From positions 1 to 8,169 of the forward strand of contig CALKJX010000218.1 of assembly GCA_937995555.1 (NCBI GenBank): 8,169 nucleotides of DNA, written 5' to 3'. Positions within the stretch are counted from its first letter, which is position 1. Each line of letters opens with the position of its first letter. Source of the stretch: an uncultured Elioraea sp. (GTDB lineage: Bacteria; Pseudomonadota; Alphaproteobacteria; Acetobacterales; Acetobacteraceae). Both the position numbers and the translations under genes were made by a program. Under the pieces are notes generated by a model that ran no database searches, was not told the origin of the DNA, and saw only the letters and a list, made by a program, of their open reading frames with translations. This document shows, piece after piece, positions 1 through 4,737 of this stretch.

Positions 1-366
1 GTAGTCGCAGGGGTGGATGGTCGCGTTGCCGAGCCCCGACACGATCGCCGCCAGCAGCAGCACCGCCCAGCCTGGCGCGAGCCCGAGCCCCGCCGTGCCG
101 AGCGCCATCAGCGCCGTGCCGCCGACCAGCCAGGGCGCGGCACCGCTGCGGTCCGCCCACACGCCGATCGGGGTCTGGCCGAGCGCCGTCACCGCCGACA
201 GCACCGCCGTGATCGCGCCGAGCGCGGCGTAGGACAGGCCGAGCTCCGCGCGTATCATCGGGAACATCGGCGGGATGCAGAGGATGTAGAAATGCGACAG
301 GAAATGCGCCGCCGCGATCAATGTGATCACGGCCGCGTCGCGCCGCTTGATCGGTGCGGCGCTCAT
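1..366 (-). CDS. MFS transporter, N-terminal 122 residues (cut by window edge)
   Basis: Probable inner-membrane major facilitator superfamily transporter; the substrate cannot be told. The minus-strand frame opens at an ATG (366-364) and runs open to base 1, giving 122 residues of a protein that normally has about 400. Visible features are a short basic N-terminus (IKRRD), hydrophobic helices at about residues 11-31, 45-62, 78-97 and 100-117, and the loop 2-3 signature of MFS proteins, GVWADRSG, at 68-75. The stretch GLGNATIHPCDY at 111-122 resembles the helix-4 segment 'GN(S/A)VFHPADY' that I recall from a group of uncharacterised proteobacterial MFS carriers. No convincing Shine-Dalgarno sequence precedes the start. 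It lies 71 bp downstream of the DUF2076 gene on the same strand, with an inverted repeat between them. The family call is firm; the function is unknown. Confidence 0.85.
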   Translation of the reverse strand, partial: MSAAPIKRRDAAVITLIAAAHFLSHFYILCIPPMFPMIRAELGLSYAALGAITAVLSAVTALGQTPIGVWADRSGAAPWLVGGTALMALGTAGLGLAPGWAVLLLAAIVSGLGNATIHPCDY

Positions 367-390
367 CGGGTCCGGCAGGTCGGAAGCATC

Positions 391-416
391 GCGGGCCGAG
401 GCTAGGCCCGGCCCGC
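391..416 (-). terminator. GC-rich inverted repeat between the DUF2076 and MFS genes
   Basis: An 8-bp perfect GC stem (391-398 with 409-416) and a 10-nt loop lie in the 71-bp gap after the DUF2076 stop and before the MFS start. Read on the minus strand no T-run follows, so it is not a classical intrinsic terminator. It could be a leaky terminator or a leader hairpin for the transporter. In DNA this GC-rich, an 8-bp GC stem can also arise by chance. Confidence 0.25.
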
Positions 417-437
417 TGGCCCGTCCACCCGGGGCGG

Positions 438-923
438 TCAGAGCTCCAGATCGTCGTCGAGCGCGTCGCCGTCGGGCGGCTCGGCCTCGGCGGCCTCGGC
501 CTCGCCCGCCATCATCGCGGCGAGCGCGCCGCCCAGCAGGAACCCGCCCATCACCGCGAGCGCGGTGGTGCCGGCCGTGCCGACGAAGCCGCGGCCCTGG
601 TCGAACAGCCCGGGCCGCCAGCCGGGCGCGTGCGCGGCCGGGGGCGGCAGCATCGGCCGGCCGCCGCCGAAGATCCCGCCGAAGATCCCGCCGGTGTTGC
701 GCGCACGCTCGAGCTGCCATTCGAGCTGGTTGATGCGGTTGTTCGCCTCCGCCAGCGCGTGCTCCTGGAAGAACGCCATCTGGGCGATGCGGTAGCGCGC
801 CTCGGGGTGGCGCGCGAACAGCTCGGCGAGCAGCGCGTCGGCCTCCGGGTCGATCGCCTCGCCGCCCGCCTCCACCACGCGGGTGACGAACTCGGTGATC
901 AGGCGACGTTCCTCGTCGGTCAT
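438..923 (-). CDS. DUF2076 domain-containing protein
   Basis: A 161-residue protein of the DUF2076 family, whose function is not established. The N-terminal half is conserved and predicted helical: MTDEERRLI at 1-9, then an acidic stretch and AFFQEHALAEANNRINQLEW at 50-69, which could form a short coiled coil. A glycine/proline-rich linker follows (78-100), including GGIFGGIFGGG encoded by a 12-nt tandem duplication. A hydrophobic, small-residue segment at about 115-139 may be a membrane helix. The tail is strongly acidic (141-161, ending DDDLEL). The ATG start is supported by an AAGGGAG ribosome-binding site 7 nt upstream. Family members are often described as periplasmic or membrane-associated, but no cleavable signal peptide is visible here. 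It follows the CoA-binding gene on the same strand with a 72-bp gap. The family call is good; the role is unknown. Confidence 0.85.
   Translation of the reverse strand: MTDEERRLITEFVTRVVEAGGEAIDPEADALLAELFARHPEARYRIAQMAFFQEHALAEANNRINQLEWQLERARNTGGIFGGIFGGGRPMLPPPAAHAPGWRPGLFDQGRGFVGTAGTTALAVMGGFLLGGALAAMMAGEAEAAEAEPPDGDALDDDLEL
669..692. repeat. Two perfect copies of a 12-nt tandem repeat in the DUF2076 gene
   Basis: GAAGATCCCGCC occurs twice back to back (669-680 and 681-692). On the minus strand it encodes the doubled GGIF in the Gly-rich linker of the DUF2076 protein. Because 12 nt is a multiple of three, gain or loss of a copy would keep the frame. Confidence 0.8.
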
Positions 924-930
924 GCGCGCG

Positions 931-937
931 CTCCCTT
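931..937 (-). promoter_or_regulatory. Ribosome-binding site of the DUF2076 gene
   Basis: On the minus strand AAGGGAG lies 7 nt before the ATG at 923-921. It is one of the few clear Shine-Dalgarno sequences in the window and supports that start. Confidence 0.7.
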
Positions 938-995
938 CGCTGTGCCGGGGAGGTGGCGGCGCGGCCGGGCGCGATCAAGCGCGGTCGCGGGGCCG

Positions 996-1418
996 TCAGA
1001 GCCCGAGGCGGGCGATCTCGATCGCGGGGCAGCGGTCCATCACCGCGACCAGCCCGGCCGCGCGGGCCCGGTCGCGCGCGGCCTGGTCGATCACGCCGAG
1101 CTGCATCCACACCGCCTTCGCGCCGATCGCGATCGCCTCGTCCACCGCGCGCCCGGCCTCGGCGGAGCGGCGGAAGATGTCCACGAGATCGACCGGTCCC
1201 TCGATCCCGGCGAGCCGCGCCACCACGCGCCGGCCGTGCAGCGTCTGCCCGGCGAGTCCGGGGTTCACCGGCACCACGTCGTAGCCACGGCCGAGCAGGA
1301 ACCGCATCACCCCGTGCGAGGGCCGGTCGGGCCTGGCCGAGGCGCCCACCAGGGCGATGCGGCGGCTGGCCGTCAGCAGCCGGCGGATGTCGTCGTCGGA
1401 GAGGTCGTCCTGCGCCAT
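996..1418 (-). CDS. CoA-binding (YccU-type, Rossmann-fold) protein
   Basis: A 140-residue single-domain protein of the CoA_binding_2 / succinyl-CoA-ligase-like family, presumably cytosolic. Members resemble the nucleotide/CoA-binding domain of acyl-CoA synthetases but lack a catalytic partner domain, and their role is not established. Landmarks are the Rossmann glycine motif IALVGASARPDRPSHGVMRF at 21-40, VVPVNPGLAGQ at 48-58, VDLVDIFR at 76-83, the KAVWMQLGV strand at 101-109, and the family's C-terminal MDRCPAIEIARL at 127-138. A GTG six codons upstream (1436) would also open the frame. The ATG at 1418 is preferred because CAGGG lies 7 nt before it and homology starts only after it. It is divergent from the S49 peptidase gene across a 79-bp gap. 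Confidence 0.9.
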   Translation of the reverse strand: MAQDDLSDDDIRRLLTASRRIALVGASARPDRPSHGVMRFLLGRGYDVVPVNPGLAGQTLHGRRVVARLAGIEGPVDLVDIFRRSAEAGRAVDEAIAIGAKAVWMQLGVIDQAARDRARAAGLVAVMDRCPAIEIARLGL

Positions 1419-1425
1419 CGTCCGA

Positions 1426-1430
1426 CCCTG
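1426..1430 (-). promoter_or_regulatory. Ribosome-binding site deciding the CoA-binding gene start
   Basis: CAGGG on the minus strand, 7 nt before the ATG at 1418. It lies inside the extension that would be translated from the upstream GTG (1436), so it argues for the shorter protein. Confidence 0.5.
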
Positions 1431-1450
1431 GGGCACGAGCGCGTGTCAGG

Positions 1451-1480
1451 GCAAGCGCACGGCTTGCGGGGCCGCCCCGC
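1451..1480. repeat. Two adjacent inverted repeats in the divergent intergenic region
   Basis: GCAAGC (1451-1456) pairs with GCTTGC (1462-1467) around a 5-nt loop. Overlapping it by two bases, GCGGGG (1466-1471) pairs with CCCCGC (1475-1480) around a 3-nt loop. Both lie between the CoA-binding gene (minus) and the S49 peptidase gene (plus). They may be an operator or 5'-leader hairpins; the function is not shown. The first, less GC-pure stem is the more convincing of the two. Confidence 0.4.
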
Positions 1481-1497
1481 GCATGCATCTCTGCCGC

Positions 1498-2313
1498 ATG
1501 CCCGACCTGATCGCGCGTCTCGTCTCCCCGCCGCCGGTGGTGGCGGTGCTGCCCCTGGCCGGCATGATCGCGCCGCGTGCGGCCGTGTTGGGCCGCCAGC
1601 CGCTCGCGATCGAGACCCTCGGCCCGGCGATCAGCCGCGCCTTCTCGGTGCGGCGGCTCGCCGGCGTGGCGCTGGTGGTGAACTCGCCCGGCGGGTCGGC
1701 CGCGCAGTCGGCGCTGATCGCGGCGCGCATCCGCCAGCACGCCGAGGAGAAGAGGATCCCCGTCACGGCCTTCGTCGAGGATGTCGCCGCCTCGGGGGGC
1801 TACTGGCTCGCCTGCGCAGCCGACGAGATCCTGTGCCTGGAGACCTCGATCCTGGGCTCGATCGGCGTCATCACCACCGGCTTCGGCTTCGCCGGGCTGA
1901 TGGAGCGGATCGGCGTGGAGCGCCGGCTCTATACGGCGGGCGAGAAGAAGTCGCTGCTCGACCCGTTCCGCCCGACCCGCGAGGAGGACGTCGCGCGGCT
2001 GCGCGGCATCCAGGAGGCGCTGCACGCGCGCTTCAAGGCGTGGGTGCGCGAGCGGCGCGGGGCGAAGCTGAAGGCCGACGAGGCGGAGCTGTTCTCGGGC
2101 GAGTTCTGGGCCGGCGACCGGGCGGTGGCGCTGGGGCTCGCGGACGGGATCGGCGAGCTCCGCGCCACCATGCGCGCGCGCCACGGCGAGCGGGTGCGCT
2201 TCGCCGTGTTCGGCCGCCCGCGCCGGGGCTGGTGGAGCCGCTTCCTGCCGACCCCGGAGGGGCTGATCGCCGCGGCCGAGGAGCGCGCGGCCTGGGCGCG
2301 CTTCGGGCTCTGA
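1498..2313 (+). CDS. S49 family serine peptidase (SppA/SohB-like)
   Basis: A 271-residue member of peptidase family S49 (signal-peptide peptidase SppA/SohB), which uses a Ser-Lys dyad to cleave leftover signal peptides or membrane-protein fragments. Visible landmarks are the VVNSPGGSAAQS segment (60-71, oxyanion-hole region), the nucleophile in VAASGGYWLACAADEI (Ser99), the family's strand/turn ILGSIGVITTGFGFAGLMER (118-137), and the probable general-base lysine in YTAGEKKSLLDPFRP (Lys150 or Lys151). Unlike SppA and SohB of E. coli, there is no N-terminal membrane helix or signal peptide, so it is probably cytosolic or peripherally attached. The length suits the short single-domain type. The ATG at 1498 gives the usual short N-terminus; an in-frame ATG at 1483 would add five residues. 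Neither has a strong ribosome-binding site. A hairpin follows the stop. Confidence 0.92.
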   Translation: MPDLIARLVSPPPVVAVLPLAGMIAPRAAVLGRQPLAIETLGPAISRAFSVRRLAGVALVVNSPGGSAAQSALIAARIRQHAEEKRIPVTAFVEDVAASGGYWLACAADEILCLETSILGSIGVITTGFGFAGLMERIGVERRLYTAGEKKSLLDPFRPTREEDVARLRGIQEALHARFKAWVRERRGAKLKADEAELFSGEFWAGDRAVALGLADGIGELRATMRARHGERVRFAVFGRPRRGWWSRFLPTPEGLIAAAEERAAWARFGL

Positions 2314-2314
2314 T

Positions 2315-2346
2315 GCCGCCCGGCCCGAGCGTCCACCCCGGGCGGC
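2315..2346 (+). terminator. Hairpin after the S49 peptidase gene, possible terminator
   Basis: A perfect 9-bp stem, GCCGCCCGG (2315-2323) with CCGGGCGGC (2338-2346), and a 14-nt loop begin 2 nt after the stop codon. No uridine tract follows directly; the nearest T-run (TTT) is about 12 nt further on. Its position right after the gene and before the next start suggests termination or 3'-end protection, possibly leaky. Confidence 0.4.
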
Positions 2347-2402
2347 CGGGTGGGACGTTTCCCGTCTCCGGCGTTCTGGTCTAGAAGCCCGGCGGTTCCG
2401 TT

Positions 2403-2408
2403 GGAAGG
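2403..2408 (+). promoter_or_regulatory. Ribosome-binding site of the small zinc-ribbon-like protein gene
   Basis: GGAAGG lies 9 nt before the GTG start at 2418. It supports both the unusual start codon and the reality of this small gene. Confidence 0.65.
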
Positions 2409-2417
2409 TGGCGCGCT

Positions 2418-2741
2418 GTGATCCGCTTGGTGCTGCTCGGCCTGGTCCTGGCCGGGGTCTGGTATCTCTACCGCATGGTGACGCAGCAGGGCGCGGCCTC
2501 GACCCCGCCGCCCGCGCAGCCCGCGAACGATGCCGGCCCGGCCGAGGCCGCCCCAGCCCCGGAGGCGGAGGCCGAGGAGATGACCGAGTGCCCGATCTGC
2601 CGCGCCTATCTGCCGGTCGGCGCGCATGAGGGCTGCGGCCGGCCCGACTGCCCGATCCCGGCGGTCGCGGCGGCGCTGGAGGACGGGGCCGAGCCTCCGC
2701 CTGCGGAGCCGCCTGCCGAGGAGCCGCCCAAGCCGGCGTGA
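2418..2741 (+). CDS. Small membrane-anchored protein with a four-cysteine cluster
   Basis: A 107-residue protein of unknown function. Residues 1-18 form one hydrophobic helix (IRLVLLGLVLAGVWYLY), probably an inner-membrane anchor rather than a cleaved signal. A Pro/Ala/Glu-rich linker (about 26-56) leads to a compact cysteine motif with Cys58, Cys61, Cys73 and Cys78 (CPIC, eleven residues, then CGRPDC). This spacing looks like a small zinc ribbon. The last 20 residues are again Pro/Glu-rich. The layout recalls the PP0621 family of small anchored proteins with a C-terminal Cys-containing knuckle, but I cannot confirm membership. The start is GTG with a good GGAAGG ribosome-binding site. The gene lies between the S49 peptidase and glyQ, a position I recall as common for such small proteins in alphaproteobacteria. 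Confidence 0.75.
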   Translation: MIRLVLLGLVLAGVWYLYRMVTQQGAASTPPPAQPANDAGPAEAAPAPEAEAEEMTECPICRAYLPVGAHEGCGRPDCPIPAVAAALEDGAEPPPAEPPAEEPPKPA

Positions 2742-2750
2742 GGCCGCTCG

Positions 2751-3092
2751 GCCGACCGCCTGCCGGAGCCAGTCCCGGAGATCGTGGCGGTTGCTGACCC
2801 GTGCGATCCGGCCGCCGCGCGGCTCGAAGAACGCGCCGGCCCGGGCGCGGGCGCCGCCGGCCTCGGTGAGCACCACGAGGTCCTCGAGCCGCTCGGCGCA
2901 GCAGCGGTTCATCCCCGCCATGAACGCCCGGAACGCCTCGCGTCCGGTCGAGCGCGGCCCCTGGCTGATGTCGTGCACCACGTCCTTGGCGCACAGTCCG
3001 AGGACCCCCCCAGGGTCGCCGCGGTTGCAGGCGTCGTAACAGGCGCGCACCGTGGCCTCGGCCAGGGCGCCGGGGTCGCTCGTCTGCTGCAC
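2751..3092 (-). pseudogene. Decayed NTF2/SnoaL-like (ketosteroid isomerase-related) gene
   Basis: The minus-strand frame clearly encodes a ketosteroid-isomerase-related NTF2-fold protein. It has CYDACNRGDPGGVLGLCAKD, then VVHDISQGPRSTGREAFRAF, MNRCCAERLEDLVVL, and at the end AGAFFEPRGGRIARVSNRHD followed by LRDWLRQAV. In family members as I remember them, about 27 residues (roughly '..AEF.VHGTYL..DEG..PARGQ.Y.LP') lie between the middle part and AGAFFE. Here GGARARAGAFFE joins directly (about 2841-2852), so two core strands would be missing. The family ends soon after the DW motif, yet no stop codon follows: the frame runs antisense through the neighbouring small gene and into the S49 gene, to 1929. 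No ATG is available; the first usable codon is a GTG at 3092 without a ribosome-binding site. An in-frame deletion plus loss of the stop best explains this. A functional shortened variant is possible but unlikely. Confidence 0.6.
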
Positions 3093-3102
3093 CTGCGAAG
3101 TG

Positions 3103-3129
3103 TTGCCGCTCTCGGGGGCGGCGGATAAG
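3103..3129 (+). promoter_or_regulatory. Candidate promoter for the glyQ operon
   Basis: TTGCCG (3103-3108) and GATAAG (3124-3129), 15 nt apart, lie 41-67 bp before the glyQ start. This is the least GC-rich stretch of the gap. Four bases match the -10 consensus and four the -35, but the spacing is short, so this is only a candidate. Confidence 0.3.
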
Positions 3130-3169
3130 GTGCGATCCCCCGCGCCGCAAGAGCCGAAGACGCCCGACA

Positions 3170-4075
3170 ATGGATGTCCGCCCGCCCCCGCGCAGCTTCC
3201 AGGAGGTGATCCTGAGGCTCAACGCCTTCTGGGCGGCGCAGGGCTGCGTGATCCTGCAACCCTACGACATGGAGATGGGCGCCGGCACGTTCCACCCGGC
3301 GACCACGCTGCGCGCGCTCGGGCCCCGGCCCTGGAACGCCGCCTATGTGCAGCCCTGCCGCCGGCCGTCGGACGGGCGCTACGGCGAGAACCCGAACCGG
3401 CTGCAGCACTACTACCAGTACCAGGTGATCCTGAAGCCCTCGCCGGCCGATCCGCAGGCGCTGCTGCTCGCCTGCTACCGCGACCTCGGTCTCGATCCGC
3501 GTCTGCACGATTTCCGCTTCGTCGAGGACGACTGGGAGAGCCCGACGCTCGGCGCCTGGGGGCTCGGCTGGGAGGTCTGGTGCGACGGCATGGAGATCAC
3601 CCAGTTCACCTATTTCCAGCAGGTCGGCGGCATCGCCTGCGAGAAGCCCTCGGCCGAACTGACGCTCGGGCTGGAGCGGCTGGCGATGTACATCCTGGGC
3701 GTCGAGAACGTGTTCGACCTGCCGTTCAACGACCCGGGCTCGCCCGCGCCGCTCAGCTACGGCGACGTGTTCCTGCGCGCCGAGCGCGAGTTCAGCGCGC
3801 ACAATTTCGAGCACGCGGACACGGAACAGCTGTTCCGCCACTTCGCCGATGCCGAAGCCGAGTGCGCGGCGCTGCTCGCGAAGGGGCTGGCGCTACCGGC
3901 CTACGACCAGTGCATCAAGGCTTCCCACCGCTTCAACCTGCTGGATGCCCGCGGGGTGATCAGCGTCGCCGAGCGCGCCGCCTATATCGGCCGGGTGCGC
4001 GCGCTCGCGAAGGCGTGCTGCGAGGCCTGGCTCGCCGCCGAGACCGCGGCGGTCGTTTCTACCAGCCCGGCGTGA
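3170..4075 (+). CDS. glyQ: Glycyl-tRNA synthetase alpha subunit
   Basis: Catalytic subunit of the bacterial alpha2beta2 glycyl-tRNA synthetase, which activates glycine with ATP and charges tRNA-Gly in the cytoplasm. All 301 residues align with the family, which is usually about 300 long. Landmarks are the N-terminal FQEVILRLNAFWAAQGCVIL (10-29), DMEMGAGTFHP (33-43), the class II motif 2 region AAYVQPCRRPSDGRYGENPN (57-76) with LQHYYQYQV after it, ESPTLGAWGLGWEVW (123-137) for glycine and ATP binding, and motif 3 GLERLAMYI (167-175). The C-terminal helical part contains FNLLDARGVISV. The ATG start matches the conserved N-terminus, though its ribosome-binding site is weak. The beta-subunit gene is not next to it: vapB and vapC come in between, with only 15 bp from the glyQ stop to vapB. 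Confidence 0.98.
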   Translation: MDVRPPPRSFQEVILRLNAFWAAQGCVILQPYDMEMGAGTFHPATTLRALGPRPWNAAYVQPCRRPSDGRYGENPNRLQHYYQYQVILKPSPADPQALLLACYRDLGLDPRLHDFRFVEDDWESPTLGAWGLGWEVWCDGMEITQFTYFQQVGGIACEKPSAELTLGLERLAMYILGVENVFDLPFNDPGSPAPLSYGDVFLRAEREFSAHNFEHADTEQLFRHFADAEAECAALLAKGLALPAYDQCIKASHRFNLLDARGVISVAERAAYIGRVRALAKACCEAWLAAETAAVVSTSPA

Positions 4076-4079
4076 TAGT
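4074..4079 (+). promoter_or_regulatory. Candidate -10 element for vapBC at the end of glyQ
   Basis: GATAGT, preceded by GT, overlaps the glyQ stop codon and lies 11 nt before the vapB ATG. Four of six bases match TATAAT. No good -35 is visible. If real, the transcript would start within a few bases of the vapB start, giving a leaderless or near-leaderless message, which would fit the missing ribosome-binding site. Speculative. Confidence 0.2.
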
Positions 4080-4090
4080 CTACCGCCGTC

Positions 4091-4351
4091 ATGGGACACC
4101 AGCTCAACATCAAGTCCGACGAGGCGTACCGGCTGGCCGCGGAGCTCGCCGCGCTGAAGGGCGAAAGCCTGACCGAGGCGGTCACCGCGAGCCTGCGCGA
4201 GCGGCTGGAGCGCGAGCGGCGGCTCGCGGACAGGGCGGCGCGGGCGGCGCGGATCGAGGCGCTGACCCGCGACATCCCGGCGCGGCTCGCCCCCGGCACG
4301 ACCAGCGCCAGCCACGACGAGCTCTACGGCCCGGACGGGCTGCCGGCGTGA
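4091..4351 (+). CDS. vapB: Type II antitoxin, VapB family (PSK/Rv0623-like transcription factor)
   Basis: An 86-residue antitoxin expected to bind and inhibit the VapC RNase encoded next to it and, as a dimer, to repress its own promoter. The N-terminal part (QLNIKSDEAYRLAAELAALK, then GESLTEAVTASLRERLE, 4-40) is the ribbon-helix-helix-like DNA-binding region of the PSK_trans_fac family (PF07704). A long charged helix follows (about 36-62). The C-terminal HDELYGPDGLPA (75-86) is the conserved tail that in this family lies in the toxin's active-site groove. The length is typical. There is no Shine-Dalgarno sequence before the ATG, so translation may depend on glyQ ribosomes 15 bp upstream or on a leaderless transcript. 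The stop overlaps the vapC GTG by 4 nt, the usual toxin-antitoxin arrangement. Confidence 0.93.
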   Translation: MGHQLNIKSDEAYRLAAELAALKGESLTEAVTASLRERLERERRLADRAARAARIEALTRDIPARLAPGTTSASHDELYGPDGLPA

Positions 4352-4737
4352 TCGTGGACACCTCGGCGCTGCTGTCGGTGGTGCTGCACGAGGGGGATCG
4401 CGCGCGCTATCGCGACGCGATCCTCGCCGCGGCCCGGCCGGCGATCTCGGCGGCGAACTGGCTCGAAGCGGCGATCGTGCTGGAGCGCCGCGGCGACGCG
4501 ACCGCCGCCGCGCGCTACGAGCCGGTGTGCGAGGCGCTGGGCCTGTCGATCGAGCCGGTCACGCCGGCCCAGGCCAGGCTCGCGCGCGATGCGTATCGGG
4601 CCTTCGGCCGGGGCCGGCACCCCGCGGCCTTGAACTTCGGTGACTGCTTCGCCTATGCGCTGGCGAAGGAGCGCGGCGAGGCGCTGCTCTTCAAGGGCGA
4701 GGACTTCGCCCGAACCGACGTGACGCGGGCGCTCTGA
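4348..4737 (+). CDS. vapC: Type II toxin, VapC family PIN-domain ribonuclease
   Basis: A 129-residue PIN-domain endoribonuclease, toxin of the VapBC pair. Characterised VapCs cut tRNAs or the 23S sarcin-ricin loop with Mg2+/Mn2+; the target here is unknown. The metal-binding acidic residues all seem present: Asp4 in IVDTSALL, Glu40 in SAANWLEAAIVLERR, Asp99 in HPAALNFGDCFAYALA, and Asp119/Asp124 in LLFKGEDFARTD. No internal stop or frameshift is visible, so the toxin is probably intact. The start is GTG at 4348, overlapping the vapB stop (GTGA); it gives the normal M-I-V-D-T-S beginning. The stop codon TGA shares its last base with the glyS ATG (TGATG), so the toxin gene is directly coupled to an essential downstream gene. 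Composition resembles the neighbours, so there is no sign of very recent transfer. Confidence 0.94.
   Translation: MIVDTSALLSVVLHEGDRARYRDAILAAARPAISAANWLEAAIVLERRGDATAAARYEPVCEALGLSIEPVTPAQARLARDAYRAFGRGRHPAALNFGDCFAYALAKERGEALLFKGEDFARTDVTRAL

Noticed and set aside
924..995. Possible promoter or hairpin between the CoA-binding and DUF2076 genes
   Set aside because: Only a 5-bp stem and no recognisable -35/-10 pair are visible; nothing beyond the DUF2076 ribosome-binding site can be supported.
422..2345. Near-identical 16-mers CGTCCACCC(G/C)GGGCGG at 422-437 and 2330-2345, both just after gene ends
   Set aside because: One mismatch in 16 is notable, but at this base composition such a pair in 8 kb is plausible by chance. 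The two lie in opposite orientation relative to their genes, and no third copy was seen.
354..2384. A 676-codon plus-strand open frame running antisense to three genes and into the S49 gene
   Set aside because: It is rich in Arg/Gly/Ala/His with no recognisable domain, while the minus-strand DUF2076 and CoA-binding genes and the plus S49 frame have clear family motifs. Long spurious frames are expected at this GC content.
1929..2750. Continuation of the minus-strand frame beyond the ketosteroid-isomerase-like region as a real C-terminal domain
   Set aside because: After the DWLRQAV motif the sequence becomes Arg-rich and low in complexity, antisense to two well-supported plus-strand genes. 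It looks like read-through after loss of the stop, not a fused domain.
3052..4737. A 561-codon plus-strand frame that would fuse a glyQ shadow to VapC
   Set aside because: Its first part is an out-of-frame reading of glyQ. Only the last 129 codons, from the GTG at 4348, are the real VapC.
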